A model generated the notes under the pieces. The model saw nothing but the letters and a program-made list of their open reading frames with translations. It did not search any database and was not told the origin of the DNA. The position numbers and the translations under genes are program-made. DNA of 56,395 bases from Prevotella sp. tf2-5 (GTDB lineage: Bacteria; Bacteroidota; Bacteroidia; Bacteroidales; Bacteroidaceae): positions 1 to 56,395 of the forward strand of contig NZ_FOWK01000016.1 of assembly GCF_900115435.1 (NCBI RefSeq). Reading direction: 5' to 3'. This document shows, piece after piece, positions 8,508 through 17,038 of this stretch. How positions within the stretch are numbered: the stretch's first letter is position 1; every line of letters starts with the position of its first letter.

Positions 8508-10235
8508 TTATATGCGTCTCAGATTCGCCTCTAATCCTTGCGCACCTTTTTCTTGGAACAATTTCACATTTATCCTGCTGCGGATATTAGTAATACGCTG
8601 AGAGGTTAACCCCATAATAACAACCATTTCTGATGGGATAAACCTTAATTTGCAAAGAATACAGACAAGAATCTCTTTGTCAGTAAGATTATTGTTAGTG
8701 GTAATAAACTGATAGAAGTCCGGAAGGTGCTCTGAAACAGTTCTCATCAAATCGTTCAACTCCGCGCTGCTGGCAAGTTTTGCTTTGCTTGCCAGCTGAT
8801 GCAAGTGATTTATAATCTCACTATTCAGTAATGCCTGCTCAATATTCCATTTATCCGGACTGGACTTATCCGACTGATAGACGGACAGCGTCTGCTTCAG
8901 ACCCTCTATCTCCTTTTGCTTCTCTAACTGATACGTTTCAAAACCGCCTTTCAAGGATTCCAACTCCGCAAGTGACTTGTTGTATTGGTATAATATCGAA
9001 GTATATCTGGAATTAGTCTCTGCTATTTCCTTGATTCTCCTCTTCCTTTGCAACAGGATATATTTATAAATAAGGTAGGCGACCAAACATATTATGATGC
9101 CAATTATGTAGAGGAAAGTCTTTAGCCGTTCAGCCTCCTTTTCTTTCTCTGCGGCAAGACGCAGATTCTCATTGTAATCATACAATGCCTGCATCTTGAC
9201 TATCTCTTGCGAGGAACTCTTTAGACTGACTGAGTCGTTGGCTTGAGTAAATAGAAAGGCATATTTCATCACAGAGTCAGCTTGTCCTATTGCTTTATAG
9301 GTTCTCGTTAATCCCTCATAGGCTGCTTGTAGATTCTCGATTTTCGGGAAATCTGCCAATTTCTTATAAAAGTATAACGCAGAGTCATTTCTTCCTTTTC
9401 CCTCATAGTATAAGGCTTTATAATAATAGTAGAACTCATGTCCAGTCTCAATGCTGTCTCCTTTCATCCAACCTGAATTATGTTCTAAAAAGTCCATTGC
9501 AATTTTTGCCTGTTCAAACCTTTTCTGACGGAGTAAGATGTCTATAGCGGTAGGCAATACTGTTGCTGCCAAATCCTGATGCCCCATCCTCACATACTCC
9601 TTGGCTGATGTTTGGCTAATAAGTAATGCGGAATCCATCTTATTCAGCATATGATATGAACCAGAGAGGTAATAGTAATATCCGATTGCCACTAAAGAAT
9701 CTTTTGCTTTCAATGCTAAACGATATGCTTCGCGATTTGCTTCCAGAGCCAGTTGGGGAGTGCGTTGCTTATTGAAAAGCTCAGCCATTTGGGCATATAT
9801 ACGGCTTAGTGTTCGGACTTCTGTCAAATCTGTAGTATCTGCATATCCAGACGCTTTTCTAAAATACGCCAAGGCAACAGGTGAATTGCCCCGATCCCTA
9901 TGGATGCAACCCATCATATAGTTCGCCATCATCTTATCCGCATGGTTGCCATGTAACTCATAATAATCTACGACGGTATCTATAACAGTGATGGAGTCTA
10001 AAGGAATGAAAGCCTTGTTTAATGCCTGTACTCTCAGGAGTTCATACCTCATCCGATATTTCTTTGGCATTTCATCTTTTGATGCTTTCATTCTGTCTAA
10101 GAGACGCAAAGCGGAGTCTGGCATATCATTCTCTATCAACTCACCGATGACAGAGAATTGACTGTACTTCCCATGCTCAGTGCATGAGGGAAGCAGAAAG
10201 ACGAACAATATGAGAAGATACCCCAAATGTTTCAT
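8508..10235 (-). CDS. TPR membrane lipoprotein with C-terminal HTH (regulator)
   Basis: A 575-aa protein. The lipoprotein signal ends LLPSC (Cys18). TPR-like helical repeats fill about residues 25-340 (for example ALRLLDRM, ALAYFRKASGYA, ALYFYKKL). One membrane helix lies at about 373-395, a coiled coil at about 395-455, and a C-terminal LuxR-like helix-turn-helix at about 520-575 (LTDKEILVCILCKLRF, GLTSQRITNIRSRIN). This places the TPR sensor outside and the DNA-binding domain in the cytoplasm, a layout common in Bacteroidota one-component regulators. It sits directly upstream of the DUF3244-RHS operon on the same strand with its own promoter, and probably controls it. Confidence 0.87.
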   Translation of the reverse strand: MKHLGYLLILFVFLLPSCTEHGKYSQFSVIGELIENDMPDSALRLLDRMKASKDEMPKKYRMRYELLRVQALNKAFIPLDSITVIDTVVDYYELHGNHADKMMANYMMGCIHRDRGNSPVALAYFRKASGYADTTDLTEVRTLSRIYAQMAELFNKQRTPQLALEANREAYRLALKAKDSLVAIGYYYYLSGSYHMLNKMDSALLISQTSAKEYVRMGHQDLAATVLPTAIDILLRQKRFEQAKIAMDFLEHNSGWMKGDSIETGHEFYYYYKALYYEGKGRNDSALYFYKKLADFPKIENLQAAYEGLTRTYKAIGQADSVMKYAFLFTQANDSVSLKSSSQEIVKMQALYDYNENLRLAAEKEKEAERLKTFLYIIGIIICLVAYLIYKYILLQRKRRIKEIAETNSRYTSILYQYNKSLAELESLKGGFETYQLEKQKEIEGLKQTLSVYQSDKSSPDKWNIEQALLNSEIINHLHQLASKAKLASSAELNDLMRTVSEHLPDFYQFITTNNNLTDKEILVCILCKLRFIPSEMVVIMGLTSQRITNIRSRINVKLFQEKGAQGLEANLRRI

Positions 10236-10240
10236 GTCTG

Positions 10241-10271
10241 CAAAGGTACGTCTTTTATCTCTTTCTACAAA
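10241..10271 (-). promoter_or_regulatory. Promoter of the TPR/HTH regulator, nearly leaderless
   Basis: A minus-strand TACCTTTG (10241-10248) with TTTG at 10268-10271, spacing 19 nt. The start codon (10235-10233) begins only 5 nt after the -7 box, so the transcript would have almost no 5' leader. Confidence 0.7.
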
Positions 10272-10337
10272 ACATTTGGACAGGAATGTGGAGCTTTCAG
10301 AGTACCACTATTTCCCTACACGTAATTTTTAAAACCC

Positions 10338-10414
10338 TTGTCACCGTTGCCGCCTTGCAAAAGTATTTGATTGTCAAGGGATTGCGGGTAACAACATAGC
10401 GGCAACGGTGACAA
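10338..10414. repeat. 16-bp perfect inverted repeat with 45-nt spacer
   Basis: TTGTCACCGTTGCCGC (10338-10353) is perfectly complementary to GCGGCAACGGTGACAA (10399-10414). It is the first of several repeat structures in the gene-free interval 10236-11326. Confidence 0.85.
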
Positions 10415-10415
10415 C

Positions 10416-10510
10416 GATATCTCCTATGAAAGTAAATTCAGTGTGTTTATTCAGTAAATTCAGTGAATTTACTCACCAAATTCAGTGAATTTACTGAGAT
10501 AGGAGATATC
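10416..10510. repeat. Long imperfect hairpin containing AAATTCAGTGAATTTACT copies
   Basis: GATATCTCCTAT (10416-10427) pairs perfectly with ATAGGAGATATC (10499-10510), and the arms extend to about 28 nt with few mismatches through GTAAATTCAGTG. The interior holds two direct copies of AAATTCAGTGAATTTACT, itself nearly palindromic. Confidence 0.85.
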
Positions 10511-10540
10511 GGAATAAAAAGCAACTAACAGGGGTGTTTT

Positions 10541-10625
10541 ACGAAGGCGGCACCTCCTGCCTGCGAAGGTGCCGCTTCCTCGGGTCGAAGGCGGCACATT
10601 CGACCCTTGAAGGTGCCGCCTTCAT
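10541..10625. repeat. Nested GC-rich inverted repeats (GGCGGCAC/GTGCCGCC)
   Basis: AAGGCGGCACC and AAGGTGCCGC units alternate in opposite orientation, with an inner GGGTCGAA/TTCGACCC pair (about 10582-10605). Several mutually exclusive stems are possible. No coding frame is convincing. Confidence 0.75.
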
Positions 10626-10632
10626 AGGGGAA

Positions 10633-10718
10633 GGGTTCAGGGTGAAGGGTTCATGGTTCACGGTTCACGGTTCAGGGTTCACGGTTCATGGTTAAGGGTT
10701 CAGGGTTAGGGGTTAAGG
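10633..10718. repeat. Telomere-like GGTTCA/GGGTTCA short tandem array
   Basis: About a dozen degenerate 6-8 nt units (GGTTCAG, GGTTCAT, GGTTCAC, GGGTTAG and similar) follow one another without a reading frame. The G-runs are all on the plus strand. Confidence 0.85.
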
Positions 10719-10761
10719 TGATTAGCAAATGAAGGCTTTAATTGGGTCGAATAAAGCCTTT

Positions 10762-10835
10762 AATCGGTATGAAAGTGGGCTTTAGTCGGTAACAAAACAA
10801 CAGTTAGTCGGTAGGAAAAGGGGCTTCAGTCGGTA
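10762..10835. repeat. Four degenerate 22-bp tandem repeats with AGTCGGTA core
   Basis: The core A(A/G)TCGGTA occurs at 10762, 10784, 10806 and 10828, exactly 22 nt apart each time. The sequence between the cores is only loosely conserved, as in iteron- or operator-type arrays. Confidence 0.85.
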
Positions 10836-10858
10836 ACTGATTTTTATGAATTTTCGAA

Positions 10859-11080
10859 AAACATATAACCTTATAACATGATGTGGCTCAAATACCGATA
10901 AACAGGGGCTTTGCGGTATGTTAGATGTTCTAACAACATATAACATACATATAACATGGATATATCTTTTTTGGTGAGATGTATGTTAGATGTATGTTAC
11001 ATGTTTGAGCAACATATAACATGCTTCAAACCCTTTGTACAAGGGCGTTTGAAGGGGGTCATGTTATATGGTTATATGTT
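10859..11080. repeat. AACATATAACAT repeat cluster
   Basis: AACATATAACAT occurs at 10935-10946 and 11011-11022, a shorter form is at 10947-10957, and the related AACATATAAC lies near 10859. An inverted pair (ATGTTATATGGTTATATGTT) is at 11061-11080, so stem formation across the cluster is possible. Nothing recognisable follows in 11081-11270. Confidence 0.7.
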
Positions 11081-11279
11081 TTTGAGACATCTCCCCCCCC
11101 AAGGGAGGCTTTTGCGGCTGCAGCGATGCTACTTGCCGCATTCATAGTTTGGGGTGTGCTGGGTAGTGTTAGTGACAAAGCACATAATATTTGTCATACG
11201 GACATTACAAAGGAGGTCATTTTCAGAATAAATAACATATTTAATTAGGAATTGAGAACGGAGAATTGAAAAATATTTG

Positions 11280-11287
11280 TAACTTTG
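11280..11287 (+). promoter_or_regulatory. -7 box upstream of mdh
   Basis: TAACTTTG, 39 nt upstream of the mdh start codon. No clear -33 TTTG is at the expected spacing. Confidence 0.5.
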
Positions 11288-11326
11288 CAACCATTCAAGA
11301 ACAATTAAAACGTAAAGAATAGAACT

Positions 11327-12319
11327 ATGGCATTTTTAACAAACGACAAATTGACCATCGTCGGCGCAGCCGGTATGATTGGTTCAAACATGGCACAGTC
11401 AGCCCTGATGATGGGTCTGACAAGTGAGATCTGTCTTTATGACGTTTTCTCTCCAGAAGGTGTGGCAGAGGAAATGCGCCAGAGTGGTTTTGATGATGTG
11501 AACATCGTTGCCACCACTGATGCAGAGGAAGCTTTCAAGAACGCTAAGTACATCATCTCATCCGGTGGTGCACCCCGTAAAGCCGGTATGACCCGTGAGG
11601 ATCTGCTTGCCGGCAACTGTAAGATTGCCGAGGAGTTAGGACAGAATATCAAGAAGTACTGTCCAGACGTAAAGCACGTAGTGATTATCTTCAACCCCGC
11701 TGACCTGACTGGTCTGGTAACCCTGTTGTACTCTGGTTTGAAACCAGGACAGGTAACAACGCTTGCCGGTCTGGACACCACACGTCTGCAGAGCGCCCTC
11801 GCCAAGAAGTTTGGTGTGATGCAGAACCAGATTACCGGATGTGCCACCTATGGTGGACATGGTGAGCAGATGGCAGTATTCGGCAGCCATGTAGAGATCG
11901 CCGGTCGCAAGCTGACCGACATCATCGGCACCGCAGAGTTCCCTGCAGAGGAGTGGGAGCAGATGAAGATTGACGTGACGAAGGGTGGCGCGAAGATCAT
12001 CGAGCTTCGTGGACGCAGCTCCTTCCAGAGCCCCTCATACCTGAGTGTTGAGATGATTCGTGCAGCCATGGGCGGTGAGCCCTTCCGTTTCCCCGTTGGT
12101 ACCTATGTGAAGACAGACAAGTACGACCACATCATGATGGCTATGAAGACTACCATGACCGCCGAGGGTGCCAAGTTTGAGGTTCCACAGGGCACTGCTG
12201 AGGAGAATGCCAAGCTCGACCAGAGCTATGAGCACCTCTGCAAGATGCGCGACGAGCTGGTAACCCTGAACATCGTACCACCTATCGCAGAGTGGAGCAA
12301 GATTAACCCGAATCTGTAA
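11327..12319 (+). CDS. mdh: Malate dehydrogenase
   Basis: A 330-aa protein that interconverts malate and oxaloacetate with NAD. The Rossmann glycine motif GAAGMIGSNMA is at residues 13-23, and an acidic residue closes the second strand (LYDVF). The substrate loop APRKAGMTRED, the NPADL segment, LDTTRLQ with the substrate Arg, and the catalytic-His box GGHGEQM follow in the order known for the malate/lactate dehydrogenase superfamily. It is monocistronic, with a -7 box upstream and a strong terminator downstream. Confidence 0.95.
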   Translation: MAFLTNDKLTIVGAAGMIGSNMAQSALMMGLTSEICLYDVFSPEGVAEEMRQSGFDDVNIVATTDAEEAFKNAKYIISSGGAPRKAGMTREDLLAGNCKIAEELGQNIKKYCPDVKHVVIIFNPADLTGLVTLLYSGLKPGQVTTLAGLDTTRLQSALAKKFGVMQNQITGCATYGGHGEQMAVFGSHVEIAGRKLTDIIGTAEFPAEEWEQMKIDVTKGGAKIIELRGRSSFQSPSYLSVEMIRAAMGGEPFRFPVGTYVKTDKYDHIMMAMKTTMTAEGAKFEVPQGTAEENAKLDQSYEHLCKMRDELVTLNIVPPIAEWSKINPNL

Positions 12320-12340
12320 TCGAGTATTTTTTAAAAATAG

Positions 12341-12378
12341 AAAGAAAGGCGTTCGCTATCATGCGAACGCCTTTCTTC
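12341..12378 (+). terminator. Rho-independent terminator of mdh
   Basis: GAAAGGCGTTCGC (12344-12356) and GCGAACGCCTTTC (12363-12375) form a perfect 13-bp stem with a 6-nt loop, followed by TTCTTTC. Confidence 0.9.
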
Positions 12379-12441
12379 TTTCAACCGATAAAAAAGTATA
12401 AAAGATAGAACGGTCCTCCCTATAGTCAGCAACAAATATCG

Positions 12442-12449
12442 TATCTTTG
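12442..12449 (+). promoter_or_regulatory. -7 box of the metallophosphoesterase gene
   Basis: TATCTTTG, 16 nt upstream of the ATG at 12466. A clear -33 element is not seen. Confidence 0.5.
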
Positions 12450-12465
12450 CAGGCAAAATCATAAC

Positions 12466-13560
12466 ATGAAAGCTATGTGGATGTTACTTTTCATGGGACT
12501 GCCCCTTCTTGCCATTGGCTATATAGGCTGGCACCTCTGGTGCTTGTTGCCCTTGTCTGCTATCTGGAAGACAGTGGTCATTATCGTGATGGCAGGTTGT
12601 TTCCTGCTCACCTTCGCCAACTTCTCACGTTCGACAGACGGTATGCCGATGCCTGTTGCCATCACCTGCTACGAAGTGGCGAACTCAAGCCTCATCATCC
12701 TGCTCTATCTGTTCATGCTCTTCCTGGTGCTAGACCTGGGAAGACTCGTCCGTCTTCTTCCCCGCACCATATTATATAACAACTGGGGCACCACTATTGG
12801 TATTGTCGTCCTGATGACGGTTATCTTCACCTACGGCTACTTCCACTATAAGCATAAGTATCGTGAGGATATCCGGCTCACCACAGAGAAGTCAATGGCA
12901 AAACCCATCAAATTAGTGATGATGAGCGACTTACACTTAGGCTATCACAATCGCAGGGAGGAGTTGCGGCGCTGGGTGGATATGATGAACGAGGAGCATG
13001 CCGATGCTATCCTGATAGCAGGCGACATCATTGACATGAGTATACGTCCTTTGAAAGAGGAGAAGATGTATGAGGAGTTCAAACGGTTGAACGCTCCCGT
13101 ATATGCTTGTCTGGGCAATCACGAATACTACAGTGGGGAGCCTGATGCCCAGAAATTCTACGAGCAAGCAGGTATTCATCTCTTGCGAGACAGTTGCGCA
13201 GTGGTCGGCGACCTCTGTGTTATTGGGCGTGACGACCGTACCAACCAGCATCGTAAGACCTTGGCGGATATCATGAAACAAGCGGACCGTTCGAAATTCA
13301 CGATCCTCCTCGACCACCAGCCCTACCATCTAGAGCAGGCAGAGCGACAGAAGATTGATTTTCAGTTTAGCGGTCATACCCATCACGGACAGGTATGGCC
13401 AATCTCCTGGATTACGGAAAACATCTACGAATGTGCGTTTGGCGCCCACCAAAGAAGCGGCACACGATATTATGTCAGTTCGGGAATAGGTATCTGGGGA
13501 GGTAAGTTCCGTATAGGGACACGCTCAGAATATATCGTGGCGACTATTTCTCACCAGTAA
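12466..13560 (+). CDS. Membrane-anchored metallophosphoesterase
   Basis: A 364-aa protein with four predicted membrane helices in the first 125 residues, then a calcineurin-like phosphoesterase domain. Its metal-binding motifs appear in order: DLHLG (about 156), AGDIID (about 184), GNHEYY (about 218), LDHQP (about 285) and GHTHHGQ (about 303). The family includes YaeI/YkuE-like lipid-linked phosphoesterases; the substrate here cannot be told from sequence. Its 3' end overlaps the tail of the convergent carbonic anhydrase gene by 17 nt. Confidence 0.92.
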   Translation: MKAMWMLLFMGLPLLAIGYIGWHLWCLLPLSAIWKTVVIIVMAGCFLLTFANFSRSTDGMPMPVAITCYEVANSSLIILLYLFMLFLVLDLGRLVRLLPRTILYNNWGTTIGIVVLMTVIFTYGYFHYKHKYREDIRLTTEKSMAKPIKLVMMSDLHLGYHNRREELRRWVDMMNEEHADAILIAGDIIDMSIRPLKEEKMYEEFKRLNAPVYACLGNHEYYSGEPDAQKFYEQAGIHLLRDSCAVVGDLCVIGRDDRTNQHRKTLADIMKQADRSKFTILLDHQPYHLEQAERQKIDFQFSGHTHHGQVWPISWITENIYECAFGAHQRSGTRYYVSSGIGIWGGKFRIGTRSEYIVATISHQ

Positions 13561-14077
13561 AACGGCACTCAGGATTCTCATCCATATAGTATTTTGAGTA
13601 TGCCACATAGTGCTCCGCATTATCCGTCTGCCCCGGACGGGTGGGTTTGATATATTTAGCCGGTACGCCACCCCATATCTCATGAGGTCCGATCTTCGTG
13701 TTCTGCAGTACCAAAGCACCTGCTGCGACAATAGCGCCCTCACCGATCTCACAACCGTCAAGCAACGTAGCACCCATCCCGATTAAGGCATGGTCGTGGA
13801 TGGTACAGGCATGAACAGTTACGTTATGCCCGATCGTCACATAGTTGCCGATATGCGTCGGACCCGTCTCATGAGTCACATGAACACAAGAGCCGTCCTG
13901 CACATTGGTACAATTACCTATCGTAATAGGAGCCACATCACCACGCACCACCGCATTAAACCACACAGAGCACTCGTCACCCATCGTCACGTCACCTACG
14001 ATGGTAGCGTTCTCACTAAAATAGCAATCCTTTCCCCATTTAGGAGTCAGACCACGATATGATTTGATTAAAGCCAT
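13544..14077 (-). CDS. Gamma-class carbonic anhydrase-like hexapeptide-repeat protein
   Basis: A 177-aa left-handed beta-helix protein built of isoleucine-patch hexapeptides (IVGDVTMG, IGNYVTIGHNVTV, IGMGATLLDG). The metal-binding histidines expected of gamma carbonic anhydrases lie in CVHVTH and IGHNVTVHAC, and the WGGVPAKYIK end is typical of the YrdA/PaaY group. Activity in this group varies, so carbonic anhydrase is a family name only. The stop is TAG, which shows that TAG is read as stop in core genes: read-through would run antisense into the neighbour. It is 6 nt downstream of waaA. Confidence 0.9.
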   Translation of the reverse strand: MALIKSYRGLTPKWGKDCYFSENATIVGDVTMGDECSVWFNAVVRGDVAPITIGNCTNVQDGSCVHVTHETGPTHIGNYVTIGHNVTVHACTIHDHALIGMGATLLDGCEIGEGAIVAAGALVLQNTKIGPHEIWGGVPAKYIKPTRPGQTDNAEHYVAYSKYYMDENPECRFTGEK

Positions 14078-14083
14078 CTTTCC

Positions 14084-15307
14084 TTACAATTTTACCTCTG
14101 AGAGAATCTTCGCTGTGGCACCAGTCATCTGCTCCACATAGGCGCCCGCTTTCTTACCAGCCTCAGCAATAGCGTCTGTATTATTGATAAAACGTTGCAT
14201 GACAGACTCGAAATCCGCAGCATCCTTTATCTCAAGACCTCCGCCACAAGCCTTCAGTCCCTGTGCCTCCTGGAAACGCTGGTTGTTAGGTCCGAAGATA
14301 ACAGGCATATCCCATACTGCAGCCTCCAGCGTGTTATGGATACCAACGCCAAAACCTCCTCCGATATAAGCGACATCCCCATAATGATAGATGCTGGAGA
14401 GCAGACCGAAGCAGTCGATGATCAACACCTCTGCCTCTTGAAGAGGAGCGTTCTCGGAGAGTTCAGAATAGCGAACCACCTTGCGACCCTCCAATTTCCT
14501 CATGATCTGCTGCAGGTGCTCCTCACCAATCACATGAGGGGCGATAATCATCTTCCAGTCAGGATGGGCATTGAGATAAGGGATGAAGATATCCTCGTCT
14601 GGTTGCCAACTGCTACCAGCCACAAAAGTCTTACCCTTCTTCACAAACGACTCCACGACAGGCAGGTGCTTGGCAGCCTCCTTAATCTGCAACACGCGGT
14701 CAAAACGAGTATCACCTACGATAGAGACATCCGTAATACCTATCTTGGCAAGCAAGTCCTTACTTATCTGGTTCTGGACATAGAAATGGGTGAAACATCT
14801 CAACACATGAGCATATTGTCTGCCATACCACTTGAAGAACACCTGGTCAGGCCGGAAAATACTGCTCACGCTATATACTGGCACCTGCCGGTGTTTCAGG
14901 ATATGCAAATAGTTATACCAGAACTCATACTTGATGAAGAAAGCCATCACCGGACGAATGGTACGAAGGAAACGACGCGCATTGGTTATCGTGTCCAGAG
15001 GCAGATAACAGATAATATCGGCGCCTCCGTAATTCTTACGAACCTCATAACCCGAGGGAGAGAAAAAAGTCAAGAGGATCTTATATTCCGGATGCTCCTT
15101 GCGCAATTGCTCCATTAACGGTCTACCCTGCTCAAACTCTCCCAGTGAAGCCGCATGAAACCACACATACTTCGCCTGTGGGTCGACCTTCTCCTGTAGT
15201 ATGCGGATAGCATCACGCTCCCCCTGCCACATTTTGCGCACCTTCTCTTTGAAAAGGCTGACAAGGACAACACCAAGTTGATAGATATATATAATGAGGT
15301 TATACAT
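14084..15307 (-). CDS. waaA: 3-deoxy-D-manno-octulosonic acid (Kdo) transferase
   Basis: A 407-aa protein that adds Kdo to lipid A precursor at the inner membrane in LPS synthesis. An N-terminal membrane anchor (residues 1-20) is followed by the GT30 family signatures WFHAASLGEFEQ with its acidic residue, KYEFWYN, and the GT-B second half with VAGSSWQPDE, YIGGGFGVGIHNTLEAA and FGPNNQRF. It starts 4 nt after gltX ends, so gltX-waaA-carbonic anhydrase form one transcription unit. Confidence 0.95.
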   Translation of the reverse strand: MYNLIIYIYQLGVVLVSLFKEKVRKMWQGERDAIRILQEKVDPQAKYVWFHAASLGEFEQGRPLMEQLRKEHPEYKILLTFFSPSGYEVRKNYGGADIICYLPLDTITNARRFLRTIRPVMAFFIKYEFWYNYLHILKHRQVPVYSVSSIFRPDQVFFKWYGRQYAHVLRCFTHFYVQNQISKDLLAKIGITDVSIVGDTRFDRVLQIKEAAKHLPVVESFVKKGKTFVAGSSWQPDEDIFIPYLNAHPDWKMIIAPHVIGEEHLQQIMRKLEGRKVVRYSELSENAPLQEAEVLIIDCFGLLSSIYHYGDVAYIGGGFGVGIHNTLEAAVWDMPVIFGPNNQRFQEAQGLKACGGGLEIKDAADFESVMQRFINNTDAIAEAGKKAGAYVEQMTGATAKILSEVKL

Positions 15308-15311
15308 ATGC

Positions 15312-16832
15312 TTAGCCTAACACTGCAATAGCCCGTTTCATTCGCTGGATAGTCTCTTCCTTACCCAAGAAGGCAGAGATGTCGAACATACCCGGTCCCT
15401 TACCTTCGCCGACCAGCGTCAGTCGCCAGGCATTCATGATGTTCCCAAGCTTGTACTCTTTCTGTTCTATCCACTGGTGTACGATTTGCTCCTGGTTCTC
15501 CAAGGAGAAATCATCAATGCCTTCCAACACACCCACCAACTCGGTCAACTGCTGGGCGCTGTCTTCCTTCCACCGCTTCTTAGCCGTCTTCTCATCATAC
15601 GTCGTGGGAGCCTCGAAGAAGAAAGAACAGAGAGGCCATAGCTCCTTGACGAAAGACACACGGTCTTTCATCATGGCAACGACCTGCAGGATACGCTCGG
15701 AAGAGTCCTTTACCCCATGCTCACGACAGATGGGCTCAAACAAAGAGGCGATCTCCTCTGGTGATTTCTTCAGGATATACTCATGGTTAAACCATATCCC
15801 TTTGTCGTATGCGAACTTGGCACCAGCTTTCGAGCACTTCGAAATGTCAAACAACGGAACCAGCTCCTCCAAGGTAAACAACTCCTGCTCAGTACCAGGA
15901 TTCCACCCTAACAGAGCGAGGAAATTAATCACAGCCTCTGGGAAATAACCATCTTCACGATAGCCACGTGATATCTCACCTGTCTTAGGATCTTTCCATT
16001 GCAAAGGGAATACGGGGAATCCCAAACGATCACCATCACGTTTCGACAGCTTTCCCTTTCCATCCGGTTTCAACAACAATGGCAGATGGGCAAACTGCGG
16101 CATGCTATCCTCCCAGCCAAAGGCACGGTAGAGCATCACATGCAAAGGAGCAGAAGGCAGCCACTCCTCACCACGGATGACATGCGAGATCTCCATCAGA
16201 TGGTCATCAACGATATTGGCAAGGTGATAGGTGGGCAGCTCGTCAGCACTCTTATACAGCACCTTATCGTCAACGATATCACTCTTCACACGCACCTCAC
16301 CACGGATGAGGTCGTTGACCAGGATCTCCTCTCCCGCCTCTACCTTGAAGCGAACCACATACTGCTTGCCATCAGCAATCCGCTGCTCCACCTCCTCTTT
16401 CGACAAGGTCAGCGAGTTACACATCTGCTGACGGGTATGGCAGTCGTATTGGAAATTCTGCACTTCCGCACGTTTCGCCTCCAGTTCCGCAGGAGTATCG
16501 AAGGCAATATATGCCTTACCAGCGTCCAGCAGCTGCTGGACATATTTCTTGTAAATGTCACGACGCTCACTCTGACGATATGGTCCTTTGTCTCCTCCGA
16601 AGGACACTCCCTCATCAAACTTGATACCCAGCCATTTGAATGACTCGATGATATATTCCTCTGCACCAGGTACAAAACGAGTGGAGTCGGTATCCTCGAT
16701 ACGGAACACCAGGTCACCACCATGCTGACGTGCGAACAAATAATTATACAGTGCCGTACGCACTCCTCCTATATGCAAAGCACCCGTGGGACTGGGGGCA
16801 AAACGCACCCTAACTCTTCTATCTGTCATCAT
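15312..16832 (-). CDS. gltX: Glutamate-tRNA ligase
   Basis: A 506-aa class I aminoacyl-tRNA synthetase charging tRNA-Glu. The HIGH-type motif is in [12 protein letters not shown] (residues 12-23) and the KMSKS-type motif is KLSKRDG (about residue 268). The length fits the bacterial GluRS family. It is the first gene of the gltX-waaA-carbonic anhydrase unit. A minus-strand TAAATTTG -7 box lies at 16863-16870, 31 nt before the start codon. Confidence 0.97.
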   Translation of the reverse strand: MMTDRRVRVRFAPSPTGALHIGGVRTALYNYLFARQHGGDLVFRIEDTDSTRFVPGAEEYIIESFKWLGIKFDEGVSFGGDKGPYRQSERRDIYKKYVQQLLDAGKAYIAFDTPAELEAKRAEVQNFQYDCHTRQQMCNSLTLSKEEVEQRIADGKQYVVRFKVEAGEEILVNDLIRGEVRVKSDIVDDKVLYKSADELPTYHLANIVDDHLMEISHVIRGEEWLPSAPLHVMLYRAFGWEDSMPQFAHLPLLLKPDGKGKLSKRDGDRLGFPVFPLQWKDPKTGEISRGYREDGYFPEAVINFLALLGWNPGTEQELFTLEELVPLFDISKCSKAGAKFAYDKGIWFNHEYILKKSPEEIASLFEPICREHGVKDSSERILQVVAMMKDRVSFVKELWPLCSFFFEAPTTYDEKTAKKRWKEDSAQQLTELVGVLEGIDDFSLENQEQIVHQWIEQKEYKLGNIMNAWRLTLVGEGKGPGMFDISAFLGKEETIQRMKRAIAVLG

Positions 16833-16911
16833 ATCTATATGGTATCATTTATAAAATTGGTGCAAATTTACACATTTTTTTTGATATATAAGGCTTTTTC
16901 CTTTTTTTTCC

Positions 16912-16939
16912 GTATCTTTGAGACAAGTCTCGAAGATAC
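16912..16939. repeat. Palindrome containing a -7 box between gltX and the HD gene
   Basis: GTATCTTTGAGAC (16912-16924) is complementary to GTCTCGAAGATAC (16927-16939) with one T/G position, around a 2-nt centre. The left arm contains TATCTTTG, the same -7 box used 110 nt downstream. It could be an operator or a duplicated promoter. Confidence 0.6.
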
Positions 16940-17022
16940 TCACGCATTCCCGAACTTCGTTCGCCTACCCGTAGCCTTTCAAAAAAACTCAAGATTCTCT
17001 TGGTTTTTTGCTCACTTAATCG

Positions 17023-17030
17023 TATCTTTG
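17023..17030 (+). promoter_or_regulatory. -7 box of the HD-domain gene, nearly leaderless
   Basis: TATCTTTG with a weak TTGG element 19 nt upstream. The ATG chosen as start (17039) is only 8 nt downstream, so the message would be leaderless or almost so. Confidence 0.55.
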
Positions 17031-17038
17031 CAAATAGA

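Noticed and set aside
10633..10718. Short regular repeats as a possible CRISPR array
   Set aside because: Units are 6-8 nt with no spacers of constant length and no cas genes in the window.
14195..15118. 307-codon plus-strand frame
   Set aside because: Antisense to waaA, which has all GT30 motifs.
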